NCBI GenBank assembly: GCA_024711125.1
Contig: JANJTM010000027.1
Location: 19,584-83,583, forward strand
DNA from: Rhodothermales bacterium
GTDB taxonomy: Bacteria > Bacteroidota > Rhodothermia > Rhodothermales > UBA10348
Length of the DNA: 64,000 nucleotides
Direction: 5' to 3'
The notes below the pieces were generated by a model, which saw only the letters and a list, made by a program, of their open reading frames with translations, searched no databases and was not told where the DNA came from. Each line of letters opens with the position of its first letter. Position 1 is the stretch's first letter. Shown here in pieces: positions 27,901-36,996 of the stretch. A program made the position numbers and the translations under genes.

Positions 27901-28598
27901 CGCTGCGCGTGTGGGTCGGTCCGTGGCAGGCCTCCGGTCGTCCGGATTCGATCCGCGTCGAGGCCGAGGGCTCGCGCTTCGGGCTGAGCCTGCTCCTTCG
28001 GCCCGAGAAGCCCATCGTGCTGCAGGGAGACGCCGGATTCAGTCGGAAGGGGGACGGGCCGGGCCAGGCGTCGCGATACTACGCGGTCACCCGCCTGACG
28101 ACGGAGGGTACGGTGCGCTCCGGCGAAGAAACCGTGCCCGTGACCGGAACCAGCTGGTTCGACCGGGAGTGGAGCACGAGCCTGCTCGGAGAGGACCAGG
28201 TGGGCTGGGACTGGTTCTCGCTGCACCTCGACACGGGAGATGACCTGATGCTGTTCCGCCTTCGTCGCGCCGACGGATCCACGTCGTTTGCCGACGCTTC
28301 CCTCGTCGGACCGACCGGCGAGCGGCGTGCGATCGACGTCGCGGGCCTGGCCTTCGTGCCCGGTCGCGAATGGGTGTCTCCGGCGACCGGCGCGCGGTAC
28401 CCGGTCCAGTGGACGGTGACGTCGAAGTCTCCGCCGTTCACCATCGGGACGAATGCCGTGCTGGACGGACAGGAGCTGGCCACGCGGGTCCGGTACTGGG
28501 AGGGGGCCGTGGACGCGAGCGGCACGTGGGAGGGACGACCCGTCGGCGGACGTGGGTACGTGGAAATGACCGGCTATGACGGAGGGCCGGGATCGTGA
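24978..28598 (+). CDS. Fusion: FtsX-like ABC permease + lipobox-like segment + CrtC/AttH-like lipocalin-type domain
   Basis: 1206 residues from GTG 24978. Residues 1 to about 840 are a long FtsX/LolE-type permease with two repeats: hydrophobic helices near 15-35, 255-375, 395-500 and 700-830, separated by extracytoplasmic domains. After the last cytoplasmic residues (RLGRTPARQLLA) comes a short hydrophobic stretch ending TAGC (Cys849), resembling a lipoprotein signal. Residues 850-1206 match the AttH/CrtC-like family: DHGAHDGYLLEWWYFTGNL, then SWFDREWSTSLLG and DWFSLHLDTGDDLMLFRLR. In other bacteria this domain is a separate lipoprotein encoded right after such an ABC pair. Here the frame is continuous; a TTG in the QLLA segment could be an internal start. 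Natural fusion, or two genes merged by mutation or error, cannot be separated here. Confidence 0.87.
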   Translation: MSLVFRAGLRHHLASPGLLALSVIGVAAGVALVVGVDAANSSARRAFTRAADALSGRATHVVEGASGSVPDSLVARLATGAVGGRVAPVVEGTGRMGDVRIRLVGVDPLVDAAVRDLGSQPGFPGPARLLVEPGAAVLSTGTASRLGIAEGDTLGLQVNGIERSLHVAGIVDPGDPVAREAWEALAVVDISTGQEVLGIPGLVHRVDLVVDDADDLAAVRELLGPGFTVEPASARGEALIRMTEAFDVNLRALSHLSLLVGLFLAYNVISFSVSRRRAVLGRLRAIGVDARTLRRQVFLEAGVVGSAGTLVGLALGAALGSGLVTLVTRAINDLYFVLEVRRFELGLATWLKAGVLGIGSTLLAAWGPAWRAAAVPPSIEMRRSQDTAALRARMRGLVLAATGAGIVSVLLLRFDTGLIGAYAGLLALVVAFALVAPAVTDGLAAAAGRIARRPGVFRLAVGALRAHLGRASVAVAALALAVAASIGVSVMVTSFRGAVEAWLGHALPADVYVRPPSAVARFGGGTLHPDALERVRSHPAVSASYGVRSTSVSTDAGPVQLVAIEHAPATHDTYRFLREDGWDPWVSADSGERILVSEPFAFRTGLDVGDTLRVDTRAGPRPLRIAAVFADYGSDLGALLMGRPAYDVLFDDPAFSGLALTLVPGADRETVMDELRESTKSVQALEITSSAGLRAASMEVFDRTFAVTTVLRLLALVVAFVGIVTTLASQQIDRAWEFGVLRALGLGPRAVRRVVATEATLMGAIAGLAAVPLGLALAAGLVFVVNRRSFGWTLPFDPDPWLLVQAIGVATAAGAAAGWLPALRLGRTPARQLLAGTLGVGLIAATAGCGANAPSGTTSVAEALAVDTTGYERVLGPEPFEFPRDHGAHDGYLLEWWYFTGNLDGPGGRRFGYQFTVFRNALAAPAETPSRVSAWGTTQLYSAHLALTDGAGGPFLHEERFARGAAGMAGAEGDPLRVWVGPWQASGRPDSIRVEAEGSRFGLSLLLRPEKPIVLQGDAGFSRKGDGPGQASRYYAVTRLTTEGTVRSGEETVPVTGTSWFDREWSTSLLGEDQVGWDWFSLHLDTGDDLMLFRLRRADGSTSFADASLVGPTGERRAIDVAGLAFVPGREWVSPATGARYPVQWTVTSKSPPFTIGTNAVLDGQELATRVRYWEGAVDASGTWEGRPVGGRGYVEMTGYDGGPGS

Positions 28599-29044
28599 GC
28601 CCGATGCCCCACCTTCCGACGCTGGTCCTGGAGGCTCCGACCGATCTCGTCGTTCGCGGGGACCGGGTGCTCGACCTCGTGCGTCGGCGCTGGGTACGCC
28701 TGACGCCCGAGGAGTGGGTCAGGCAGCATGTTCTCGGGTTTCTCCGGGACCGTCTCGGGGTGCCGCCGGCACTGGTTTCGGTCGAGCGGACCGTTCCGGG
28801 TGGGCGAAAACGGTACGACGTGATGGTCGTCGACCGGTCGGGTCAGGCGTGGATGGTCGTCGAGGTAAAGGCGGCGCACGTGGCGCTGGACCAGTCGGTG
28901 GCCGACCAGGTCGGTCGATATGACGCGGGATTGGGCGCGCGGTACGTGCTCGTCACGAACGGGCGGGATCTTCGCGGGTGGGAGCGGTCACGAAACGGTA
29001 ATTTTCAGAAGTTGAGCGAATTGCCGTACTTCCCGAAGACCTGA
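28595..29044 (+). CDS. Small HSDR_N-type restriction endonuclease-fold protein
   Basis: 149 residues from GTG 28595, overlapping the previous stop by 4 bases (GTGA). The core is a PD-(D/E)xK-like layout: VSVERTVPGGRKRYDVMVVDRSG with the Asp, then WMVVEVKAAHVALDQS with the E-x-K. YVLVTNGRDLRGW follows. This matches the type I restriction HsdR N-terminal domain family found as stand-alone proteins in Bacteroidota. No methylase or specificity genes lie nearby, so it is not evidence for a restriction system. Cytoplasmic; function unknown. Confidence 0.85.
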   Translation: MSPMPHLPTLVLEAPTDLVVRGDRVLDLVRRRWVRLTPEEWVRQHVLGFLRDRLGVPPALVSVERTVPGGRKRYDVMVVDRSGQAWMVVEVKAAHVALDQSVADQVGRYDAGLGARYVLVTNGRDLRGWERSRNGNFQKLSELPYFPKT

Positions 29045-29056
29045 ACCCATCGAGCC

Positions 29057-30034
29057 GTGTACCAAAGGGAACTGGAGGTCGCCGCGCGCGCCGTGACGGA
29101 TGCGGCACGCCTGTGCGAGGGAGTACGCCGCGGCGCCGATTCCGGTACGCTGCACAAGGGCGACCTGAGCCCGGTCACGGTCGCCGACTTCGGCAGCCAG
29201 GCGCTCGTGTGCCGCGCGCTCGCCGATTTCTTTCCGCACGATCCGGTAATCGGGGAGGAGAGCGCGGCGGCCCTGCTGTCGGCTCCCGGGGCGGGCACCC
29301 GCCAGAAGGTATTCGCGCACGTTCGTGCCGCCGTCGGCGAGGCCGGCGAGGACGAGATGCTGGCATGGATCGACCGGGGATCGCATGCGACGTATGCGCC
29401 GCGGTTCTGGACGCTTGACCCCATCGACGGGACGAAGGGTTTCCTGCGAGGCGATCAGTACGCCGTGGCGTTGGCCCTCGTCGTGGAGGGGATGCCCGTC
29501 GCGGCCTGCCTCGCGTGCCCGAACCTGCCCGGTCCCGGAGGCTCGCGCGGTGTGCTTCTCCTGGCCGAACGCGGTCGCGGCGTGACCTGTCAGCCGCTGT
29601 TCGGATCGGAAGAGGGCCAACCGGTTCGTGTTTCGGGGGTCGGGCGGGGGGACGAGGCCCGGTTCTGCGAGTCGTTCGACGCGGGGCACAGCTCGCACGA
29701 CGATTCCGCGCGGGTCGCCGCGATGCTCGGCATCTCCCTTCCGCCCGTTCGCATGGACAGCCAGGCGAAGTACGCCGTCGTGGCACGCGGGGAGGCCGAG
29801 TTGTACCTGCGGCTACCGACCCGCAAGGGGTACCGGGAGAAGATCTGGGATCACGCCGCCGGGAGCCTGGTCGTCGAAGCCGCGGGAGGACGCGTCACGG
29901 ATGTGGTCGGAAACCCGCTGGACTTTTCCCGGGGAGCGACGCTGGAGCGGAATCGTGGCGTGGTCGTCACCAACGGACTCCTGCACGAGACGGTGCTCGA
30001 GGCCCTGCGGACCGTCGGCGTGGCCGCGGACTAA
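29057..30034 (+). CDS. 3'(2'),5'-bisphosphate nucleotidase (HAL2/CysQ-like)
   Basis: 325 residues from GTG 29057. Inositol-monophosphatase superfamily motifs: SPVTVADFGSQALV (metal site start), PVIGEESAA (Glu-Glu), FWTLDPIDGTKGFLRGDQYAVAL (DPIDGT) and KIWDHAAGSLVVEAAGG (WDHAAG). KGFLRGDQYA is specific to the HAL2/SAL1 branch, which converts adenosine 3',5'-bisphosphate to AMP in sulfur assimilation. No cys genes are adjacent. The end overlaps the convergent aminotransferase by 4 bases. Confidence 0.9.
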   Translation: MYQRELEVAARAVTDAARLCEGVRRGADSGTLHKGDLSPVTVADFGSQALVCRALADFFPHDPVIGEESAAALLSAPGAGTRQKVFAHVRAAVGEAGEDEMLAWIDRGSHATYAPRFWTLDPIDGTKGFLRGDQYAVALALVVEGMPVAACLACPNLPGPGGSRGVLLLAERGRGVTCQPLFGSEEGQPVRVSGVGRGDEARFCESFDAGHSSHDDSARVAAMLGISLPPVRMDSQAKYAVVARGEAELYLRLPTRKGYREKIWDHAAGSLVVEAAGGRVTDVVGNPLDFSRGATLERNRGVVVTNGLLHETVLEALRTVGVAAD

Positions 30035-31206
30035 CGCGCGAAAGCCGACCGGAGCCGGTCGCAGGCCTCTTCCAGGACCGGAAACTCCTTCGCGAAGCAG
30101 AAGCGCAGCAGGTGCGACCCGTCGGCCGGGTTCTCGAAGAACGAGCGTCCCGCGACGGCCCCGATGCCGGCATCCCGTACCAGGGACATCGCCGCCTGCC
30201 GGTCGTCGTCATATCCCGCGTGGCGGGTTCGCAGCGGAGCGTAGTCGGCGAGTACGTAATACGCGCCCTGGGGCCACGGCACCCCGAATCCGGCATCCTG
30301 GAGGGCCGTGCACAGCATCGTGCGTTTGCGGGCGTAGTCGGCCTGCATCCGCTCAAAGTACCCGTCGTCCATCGCGAACGCCTCGGCCACCCCGTGCTGC
30401 AGCGGGACCGGCGCGCAGATGTAGATCAGGTCGTTGACGAGGCCCATCGGGGCCACGAGACGCTCGGGTCCCACCGCGTATCCGAGCCTCCAGCCCGTCA
30501 TGTTGTAGGTCTTGGAGAAGCCTGAAATCGTGATGGTCCGGTCCCAGGCCCCGGGCAGCGCGGCCAGCGAAACGTGCTCGCGGCCGTCGTAGAGCATGTA
30601 CTCGTAGATCTCGTCGGTAAGCGCGTACAGATCGTGACGTTCGAGGATGTCGACCAGGGAGACGAGTTCTTCCCTCGTCCAGACCTTTCCGTTGGGGTTG
30701 CCCGGCGTATTGACGAGGATGGCCTTGGTATGCGGGCCTACGGCGGCCTCGATCGCATCGAGGTCGATGGCCCAGTCGGGGAGCGTGGTCGTGACGGTGC
30801 GCACCCCGATGCCGAGGAGGTCGAGCAGGTTGCGGTGGTAGCCGTAGTAGGGCTCCACGAGGATGACCTCGTCGCCGGGGTCGAAGAGCGAGAGCATGGC
30901 GGCTACGAACGCGCCGGTGGAGCCGACCGAAACGACCACTTCCTCCGGCGACGTGGCCGGGATCCGATTGTAGCGCTGCGCCTTCTCCAGGATGGCCTCG
31001 CGAAGGGGCTCGATACCCGCGTAGTGCGAGTAGATCGAGCAATCCTCATCGATCGCGGCGTGCGCCCCGGCCTTGATGGGCGCGGGCGTGGGCATGTCGC
31101 AGATTCCCTGGCCGAGGTTGATTCCGCCCGTCGAGCGGATCAGGTGGCTGATGGCCCGGATGTCGCTCTGGGCAAGCGCCGACGTGCGGCGCGCAAGGGA
31201 TTTCAT
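30031..31206 (-). CDS. Class I/II pyridoxal-phosphate aminotransferase
   Basis: 391 residues. INLGQGICDMPTPAPI opens the fold; YSHYAGIEPLREAI and VSVGSTGAFVAAMLSLFDPGDEV are the cofactor-loop segments, NTPGNPNGKVWT binds the carboxylate, DEIYEYMLYDG carries the PLP ring Asp, and ISGFSKTYNMTGWRLGY has the Schiff-base Lys. Fold type I, similar to aspartate or kynurenine/glutamine transaminases; the exact substrate is not determinable. The gene lies 12 bases after the TamB-like gene in the same direction. Confidence 0.9.
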   Translation of the reverse strand: MKSLARRTSALAQSDIRAISHLIRSTGGINLGQGICDMPTPAPIKAGAHAAIDEDCSIYSHYAGIEPLREAILEKAQRYNRIPATSPEEVVVSVGSTGAFVAAMLSLFDPGDEVILVEPYYGYHRNLLDLLGIGVRTVTTTLPDWAIDLDAIEAAVGPHTKAILVNTPGNPNGKVWTREELVSLVDILERHDLYALTDEIYEYMLYDGREHVSLAALPGAWDRTITISGFSKTYNMTGWRLGYAVGPERLVAPMGLVNDLIYICAPVPLQHGVAEAFAMDDGYFERMQADYARKRTMLCTALQDAGFGVPWPQGAYYVLADYAPLRTRHAGYDDDRQAAMSLVRDAGIGAVAGRSFFENPADGSHLLRFCFAKEFPVLEEACDRLRSAFAR

Positions 31207-31218
31207 GGCGTGGGGGCG

Positions 31219-34200
31219 TCAGGAGTCCAGTCCGAGAAGTCGACGGAAGAAACGGCGCCAGGACGTGAATTCCGTCTGGTAGGTCAGTCCCGCTCCGGTG
31301 GTATTGGTCAGTTCGGAAGCCTGGAGGATGTCCCCCTCGCGCCGGAAGAACACTTCGACCGAAACGGTCGGGTTGAGGCGGATTTCCACGACCACCTCGC
31401 CCTGCAGGCTCTCGCTTGCGGTGCTCGTCACGTCGGTGCGGGATCCCTGGTAGACGCCCTCTCCGCGGATGATCAGGCGTTCGTCCAGGAGTCGAAGCGC
31501 GACGCCGTACGTGATGTCCAGGTCCTGGGCCCGCTCGCCGAGCAGCCCGAAGTTGACGTCGAGATTGGGAAGGGCGGCGTTGAGGAACCGGTTGAGCTGG
31601 GCCGAGACGAGCTGGGATACGCTGTTGAACGCGAGCTGCTCACCCGACCGGGTATCGATGCGCTCGGTCGTGAGCTGGAAGGAATTCGTGAGCAGCACGC
31701 TCGTGGCGTATTCCGTCGACTTTTCCGGGTTGTTCAGCCGGGCCTCCAGCGCCTGGTAGTCTCCCAGCACGTTCTGGCTCGAACGGTCCACGGCGAGGCG
31801 CAGGTCGACCGCGGGGGCAAGCACGCGTCCGGTGATCTGGAGTTGCACGACGAGCGGAATCAGCGCGCTCGTGCCTCCGCCCGACGCGTCGAGTCCGGCG
31901 GTGGAGGCCCGAGTCCGGTACACCGCGGGGATGTCGAGCACGGCGTCGATCGGGTCGGATTCCCACGTGATGGTCCCGCCTTCCTCGATGAGGAAGCGGC
32001 GCACGAAGACCTCGCCCGCCGTGAACAGGTAGTCGCCGCCTTCTACCTCCAACCTTCCGAAGATCTCGAATTCGCCTTGGGAGCGCTGGATCTGCACCCG
32101 TCCCGTGCTCTCGGCGTTGATCACGTCTCCCAGCAGCGGGTCGATGACGAGGTGCACGATCGATCCCCTCGGCGCGAACAGGTTGATGTCCATGTCGAGC
32201 CCGTCGAGGAACCGGCGCTCGACGGTGGCCCGGCGGGCGAGCAGGTTGGGGCGTCGGGCCAACTGCCGGAGATCCGGGATGCGGCCGGTGGAATCGGCGA
32301 AGACGATGAAACTGTCGTCGGTCTCGGCCGCCGTCTCGATGATCGGAATGAAGAGTTCGCTGTCGTCGGTGGTCCGGCCGTCGGGAATGCGGAGCGTGGC
32401 CGCGGCCAGCGGTCCCTGGAGGGTGGCCGTACCCGTGCCCCGGACCGTTCCGTAGAAGGGTAGTTCGTCGGTGTACGGCGTATCGATGACCAGCAGGCGA
32501 TCGAGGCCGGCCGACACGTCGAAGGAAAAGAACCGGTACTCGTTGAAGAGCAGCCGGCCCGACGCGACGGCCGATCCTCCGCCGGGGTCCTGGACACGTA
32601 CCCTCTCGAGCCGGATGGCGTCCCGGTCGACGGTGACCTCGCCCTCGAGTCCGTACGAAACGCCCGTCACGGGCACGCCGAAGCGTCCGTCGCGGGCCGA
32701 CAGCCGGACGTCGAATACGGGTCGTCGATACGTGCCCGAGACGCGTCCCGCACCGGAAAGATGTCCTGCGACCCGGTCGATGGAATCCGTAAAAATGTAC
32801 TTCAGGAAGAAGAGATCCACGCGGGGGGCGTCCAGCGAGAGGTTCCATGCTCCTGGATCTCCCGTTGCCGGGCCCGGCAGGCGTACGGTGCCGACCAGGT
32901 GTACCTCGTTGCGCCGGTACTCGCGGGCCCCGTCCTGCCGGACGGCGGCCGAATCGGCCGGCAGCAGGTGCACTGCCAGGGCGATTTCGGGTGAGCCGGG
33001 AACGAGCCGGCTGCTGGCACGCACGTCGCCGAGGACACGGCCGTCGAGGATGAACCCGTCGGCGTCCACGTCTCCGACGACGACCGTGCGGCCCCCCGAA
33101 CCCGAAACGGCGACGCGGCCGTCGAGACGTCCGCCGAACGATTGCCGAAGCGACGCGAAACGGGTGACTTCGGCCAGCCGTACGCCCTCGGCCACGATCA
33201 CGAGGCTGTCCCCGGGTGATCGCGACCATGTGCCGTCCACGCGGACCCGTTGCACCTCGCCGCCGGACGGGCTGCTGACCGTGAGTCCGCGCACCGAAAT
33301 CGCGTCGCGCCAGGCAGACACGCCGGCCGGAGACTCGAGGCTCCAGTCGTAATTGCGCGCGCGCAGGGAGAGCGAGTCCACGGTGACGCGGTTGCGGTCG
33401 GGCAGCGACGTCAGGCCGGCGGCAAGAACGAGAGGTCCGAACTCGCCCGACGAACTCGTGCGCACGCGCAAGGCGCCCTCGCTTCCCCGGAAATCTACCG
33501 TCGCGACGGCGCGCGGAAGCGTCACGGTGGCCGTTGTGGCGGAATCGGCATCGGCCCTCAGCGCGAACTCCAGCCGCCGGGATTCGGGCACGTCGAGGCG
33601 CACGATGCCGTCGGCGTACAGGTCGACGCCAGACAGACGGCTTCCGCCGAATCGAAGGGAATCGGCCCGCAGGGAGAGAGCCTGGCGCACCGAGTCCGGC
33701 GACACGACCACCGTGAGGTCGGCGCGTGGATTTCCCCCCCACGCCGGCAGGCCAGGGAGGCCCTGGAGGAGCCCGGCATCGCGGATCTCCACGTGGGCCG
33801 AAAGGCGCACGGGCTCTCCGTCGCGCGCGACGACGAGGGACGCCACGTCGCCGCGGCGAAGCGATGCGGCCAGTTCCCGTGAATTGTCCGGTGCCACCGG
33901 GCCCCCACGGTCCGATCCGGGAGCGTACGGTTTGTTGAAGACGCTTCGCACCGACTCGCCGAGCGCTCCGACCCAGAACGGCACGACCGCCCTCGCGACC
34001 TCGAGTCGCGTATCGCCGGAGATTTCCACCCGCGCCGCCTGTGCCTCCACCACGAGCCGGGGACCGGTACCGCCGGGTTTCGCCAGCGAGGCACGAACCA
34101 GTTGGGGGCTCAACGAAAACGAGGTGCCTCGCATATCGACGTGCGTCGAATCCAGTGCGAGCGTCAGCGACCCGGAGAGATCCGCGTCGGATGCCCCGTC

Positions 34201-35832
34201 GAACGTCACGTCGAGCCGGCCCGAGGCGCGCGTCACCAGCGAGTCGCTGATCACCGTACCGAAATCGAACGTGTTCCAGGCCGCCCGCAGGAAGCCTCCG
34301 GCGGGATCGGCCCGCCGCCAGGCGACGTCTCCGCGGAATCTGCCCTCCGGTTGGATGACGGTGACGCTCGCCGTGGCGTCCTCGTCCACGGCGAACGCGT
34401 TGAGTTCGGCCCGCTCCACGCGCCGGGATCCGATCCGGCTGGGTCTCACCCGGAGCGTCGCGGTGCCGTTCAGGTCCAGCAGACCGGAACCCTGCGCGTC
34501 CACGAACACGGTTCCGGTCAGGGACGTGGACGGAAACCCGTACCCGCCGAGGACGGCCAGGTCCAACCGGTCGGTTCGTGCATCCACCTGGAGGCGGGTC
34601 CGGTAGTCCGGCGCCCATTCGACGTCGTAGACCGCGCCGATACCTCCCGCGTCGCCCTCCACGGTGAGGTCTCCGGCGGCGCGGACCAGGGAGAGCCGAT
34701 CTTCGAACGTGGCCACGGCCCCACGAGCCGAACCGGACAGCCGGAGTTCCCTGAATGCCATTCCGTCGAGGAGGGGAAGCGTCGGGAGGTTCGTCCGCAG
34801 ATCGGACGCGGCCAGGGAGGATCGCTCGAGCGTGACGGCGAAACGGACCGAGTCGGCATGTAGCTGGACGGAACCGCTGCCGGAGAGGCTCGAGGTTCCG
34901 GACGCGAGCTCCATGCGCGCGACTTCCACCGCCCGCCCGACGCCTTGCAGGGCGATCTCTGCAGAGTAGACGCCTGCGACCGGAAGCGGCGGAATCCACG
35001 CTCCCAGGTCCGACGCCGAGAACTCCTCGGCGGCGATGCGGGCCTGGTAGACCGGCGCTCCGATCGAGTCGGCCCGCTCCAGGCGTCCTGCCGCAGACAG
35101 TCGGCTCGAGCCCAGTTCGGCCCTGCCGTGCGTCAGTTCGATCACTCCGGGCCGCGATACCAGCTGGGCCTCGAATGCCCGGAGGTCGATTCCGAGGCCC
35201 GGGTCCCGGAGGGAGGCCGCCAGGATATCGAACTGCAGCGTTTCCTCCGATCGTTCGGCGAGCGCGTCGATCGAGAGGTCGACGACCGACAGCCGGTGCC
35301 ACGGGGGAAGCCGCTCGAGAGAATCCGGGCCCGTCGCGCGTGCCGTCATGACGGAGCCCCGGGATACCACCGCGTGCACCGACCGGAACTCCCAGGGCGA
35401 GGGGACATCGGCCGAATCCGTGCGTGCAGGCCGGCGGAAGATCCGCTCGAGATTGGTGGTACCGTCTTCCTCCACCACCAGCTCTGCCCGCGGAGCCCGC
35501 AACTCGACGCGGGGCATCACGAGCCGTCGTCGCAGGAGGTGTTCCCAGCTCGGCGAGACGATGACCGTGTCGACCCGGACCACGCGACGCCCGATCGCGT
35601 CGAACAGGACGACGTCGGTCGCGGTGAAACGGCGCAGCAGGTTGCCGGAGAGTCGTCCGATCTCGAGCCGGCCGTTCATCCGCGCCGCAAACTCGGATTC
35701 GATGCGGCGCGCCAGCGCGTCACGCCCCACCTGCGTGCGCGCCGCGGTGACTACCAGCCCGGCGGTCACGGCAACGACGAGGAGGGCGATCCGGACGGTA
35801 CGACCCGTAAGGCGGCTCAGGAATCGGATCAC
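31219..35832 (-). CDS. TamB-like translocation/assembly protein (DUF490)
   Basis: About 1537 residues from GTG 35832, which starts just before the N-terminal anchor (RLTGRTVRIALLVVAVTAGLVV). A GTG at 35907 in the same frame would add 25 residues and overlap aroB. The body is a very long run of beta-strand repeats. The C-terminal 300 residues fit the DUF490/TamB domain: GGDYLFTAGEVFVRRFLIEEGGTITWESDP, the segment around LVVQLQITGRVLAPAVDLRL, and the end TSWRRFFRRLLGLDS. TamB-family proteins bridge inner and outer membranes and move phospholipid or help assemble outer-membrane proteins. A partner TamA is not in the window. Confidence 0.88.
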   Translation of the reverse strand: MIRFLSRLTGRTVRIALLVVAVTAGLVVTAARTQVGRDALARRIESEFAARMNGRLEIGRLSGNLLRRFTATDVVLFDAIGRRVVRVDTVIVSPSWEHLLRRRLVMPRVELRAPRAELVVEEDGTTNLERIFRRPARTDSADVPSPWEFRSVHAVVSRGSVMTARATGPDSLERLPPWHRLSVVDLSIDALAERSEETLQFDILAASLRDPGLGIDLRAFEAQLVSRPGVIELTHGRAELGSSRLSAAGRLERADSIGAPVYQARIAAEEFSASDLGAWIPPLPVAGVYSAEIALQGVGRAVEVARMELASGTSSLSGSGSVQLHADSVRFAVTLERSSLAASDLRTNLPTLPLLDGMAFRELRLSGSARGAVATFEDRLSLVRAAGDLTVEGDAGGIGAVYDVEWAPDYRTRLQVDARTDRLDLAVLGGYGFPSTSLTGTVFVDAQGSGLLDLNGTATLRVRPSRIGSRRVERAELNAFAVDEDATASVTVIQPEGRFRGDVAWRRADPAGGFLRAAWNTFDFGTVISDSLVTRASGRLDVTFDGASDADLSGSLTLALDSTHVDMRGTSFSLSPQLVRASLAKPGGTGPRLVVEAQAARVEISGDTRLEVARAVVPFWVGALGESVRSVFNKPYAPGSDRGGPVAPDNSRELAASLRRGDVASLVVARDGEPVRLSAHVEIRDAGLLQGLPGLPAWGGNPRADLTVVVSPDSVRQALSLRADSLRFGGSRLSGVDLYADGIVRLDVPESRRLEFALRADADSATTATVTLPRAVATVDFRGSEGALRVRTSSSGEFGPLVLAAGLTSLPDRNRVTVDSLSLRARNYDWSLESPAGVSAWRDAISVRGLTVSSPSGGEVQRVRVDGTWSRSPGDSLVIVAEGVRLAEVTRFASLRQSFGGRLDGRVAVSGSGGRTVVVGDVDADGFILDGRVLGDVRASSRLVPGSPEIALAVHLLPADSAAVRQDGAREYRRNEVHLVGTVRLPGPATGDPGAWNLSLDAPRVDLFFLKYIFTDSIDRVAGHLSGAGRVSGTYRRPVFDVRLSARDGRFGVPVTGVSYGLEGEVTVDRDAIRLERVRVQDPGGGSAVASGRLLFNEYRFFSFDVSAGLDRLLVIDTPYTDELPFYGTVRGTGTATLQGPLAAATLRIPDGRTTDDSELFIPIIETAAETDDSFIVFADSTGRIPDLRQLARRPNLLARRATVERRFLDGLDMDINLFAPRGSIVHLVIDPLLGDVINAESTGRVQIQRSQGEFEIFGRLEVEGGDYLFTAGEVFVRRFLIEEGGTITWESDPIDAVLDIPAVYRTRASTAGLDASGGGTSALIPLVVQLQITGRVLAPAVDLRLAVDRSSQNVLGDYQALEARLNNPEKSTEYATSVLLTNSFQLTTERIDTRSGEQLAFNSVSQLVSAQLNRFLNAALPNLDVNFGLLGERAQDLDITYGVALRLLDERLIIRGEGVYQGSRTDVTSTASESLQGEVVVEIRLNPTVSVEVFFRREGDILQASELTNTTGAGLTYQTEFTSWRRFFRRLLGLDS

Positions 35833-35882
35833 GGCGGCTTGGTGCGTTCCCGGTGAACGTGCCAGTGACCGCGAGGTGCCCT

Positions 35883-36977
35883 TCAGCGGGTCAGCGCGTG
35901 CATCCACGCCGCGTCCACGTCGGCGGGAGCCACCTCGTCGGTCACGTACGCCTCCCCGATGCGCCGCAGGAGTACGAACCGGAGACGGCCGGCCGACGCC
36001 TTCTTGTCGGAACGCATGGCTTCGACGAGTTCGGCCAGGGCCAGGTCGACCGGAATGGCCGGCGTCGCGATGGTGCGCACCAGGCGTTCGGCCCGTACGG
36101 CGTCGAGCGCGGGGGAAAACCGTCGCGAAAGGTAGAGCGCAGCCCGCATTCCGATGGCCACCGCCTCGCCGTGGGTCAGCACGCCGTAGCCGGTCGCCTT
36201 CTCCAGGGCGTGGCCGAACGTGTGACCGAAATTCAGGATGGCGCGAAGGCCGTTTTCCTTCTCGTCTTTCGACACCACGGCCGCCTTCACCTGCACCGCC
36301 GCGCGCACTACGTCATGCACGACGGATGCCTCGCGCTGAGCGAACCGCGGCATGTCGTGTTCGAGGCGCTCGAAGAGGGTCGGGTCGGCAATGAGGGCAT
36401 GTTTCACGACCTCGGCCGTTCCGCTCGCCCACTCGCGCTCGGGCAGGGTGGCGAGGGCGCCCGGGTCGGACCACACCAGTTTCGGTTGGTGAAACGCGCC
36501 GACCAGGTTCTTGCCCGCGTCGTGGTTGATGCCCGTCTTGCCGCCGATCGCGCTGTCGACCTGCGCGATCAGGGTGGTCGGAACCTGGACGAGCGGAACG
36601 CCACGAAGGAGCGTGGCCGCGGCGAAGCCTGCGAGATCTCCCACCACACCGCCCCCGAGCGCGATGACCGGCGTGGACCGGTCTATCCCCCAACCGAGGG
36701 CGGCGTCGTAGACGGCCGACAGGTGCGCGAGCGACTTGGTCTGCTCGCCGGGGGGCATGGCCAGCAGGCGTGGTTCCCATCCGTCGGCCTTCAGCGAGGC
36801 GTCGAGGCGTAGCCCGTGCATCGGCGCGACGTTCCGGTCGGTTACGACGAGGCAGCGGCCCGGTCGAAGCCCGACGTCGCGCATGCCGCCCGGCAAATGC
36901 TCGAGGGGGCCGAAACGAACGTCGTATTCGCTGGAGCCCCGGATGCGTACCCGGATCGTCGATCGGTCGCGGAGCAT
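35883..36977 (-). CDS. aroB: 3-dehydroquinate synthase
   Basis: 364 residues. VIALGGGVVGDLAGFAAATLLRGVPLVQVPTT is the NAD-binding signature, followed by QVDSAIGGKTGINHDAGKNLVGAFHQP. Then come ASGTAEVVKHALIADPTLF with a metal ligand and LNFGHTFGHALEKATG with the metal His residues. It makes the second intermediate of the shikimate pathway. The gene stands upstream of the TamB-like gene on the same strand; the link is probably only chromosomal order. Confidence 0.96.
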   Translation of the reverse strand: MLRDRSTIRVRIRGSSEYDVRFGPLEHLPGGMRDVGLRPGRCLVVTDRNVAPMHGLRLDASLKADGWEPRLLAMPPGEQTKSLAHLSAVYDAALGWGIDRSTPVIALGGGVVGDLAGFAAATLLRGVPLVQVPTTLIAQVDSAIGGKTGINHDAGKNLVGAFHQPKLVWSDPGALATLPEREWASGTAEVVKHALIADPTLFERLEHDMPRFAQREASVVHDVVRAAVQVKAAVVSKDEKENGLRAILNFGHTFGHALEKATGYGVLTHGEAVAIGMRAALYLSRRFSPALDAVRAERLVRTIATPAIPVDLALAELVEAMRSDKKASAGRLRFVLLRRIGEAYVTDEVAPADVDAAWMHALTR

Positions 36978-36996
36978 GTCCGAGGTGTGCAGCGAC

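Noticed and set aside
28595..29044. Restriction-modification system suggested by the HsdR N-terminal-like protein
   Set aside because: No methylase, specificity or helicase gene is adjacent; stand-alone HSDR_N proteins are common and not proven restriction enzymes.
31640..35302. A minus-strand frame of about 1220 codons inside the TamB-like gene in another frame
   Set aside because: Arg/Gly/Pro-rich shadow with no motif; the TamB frame explains the region.
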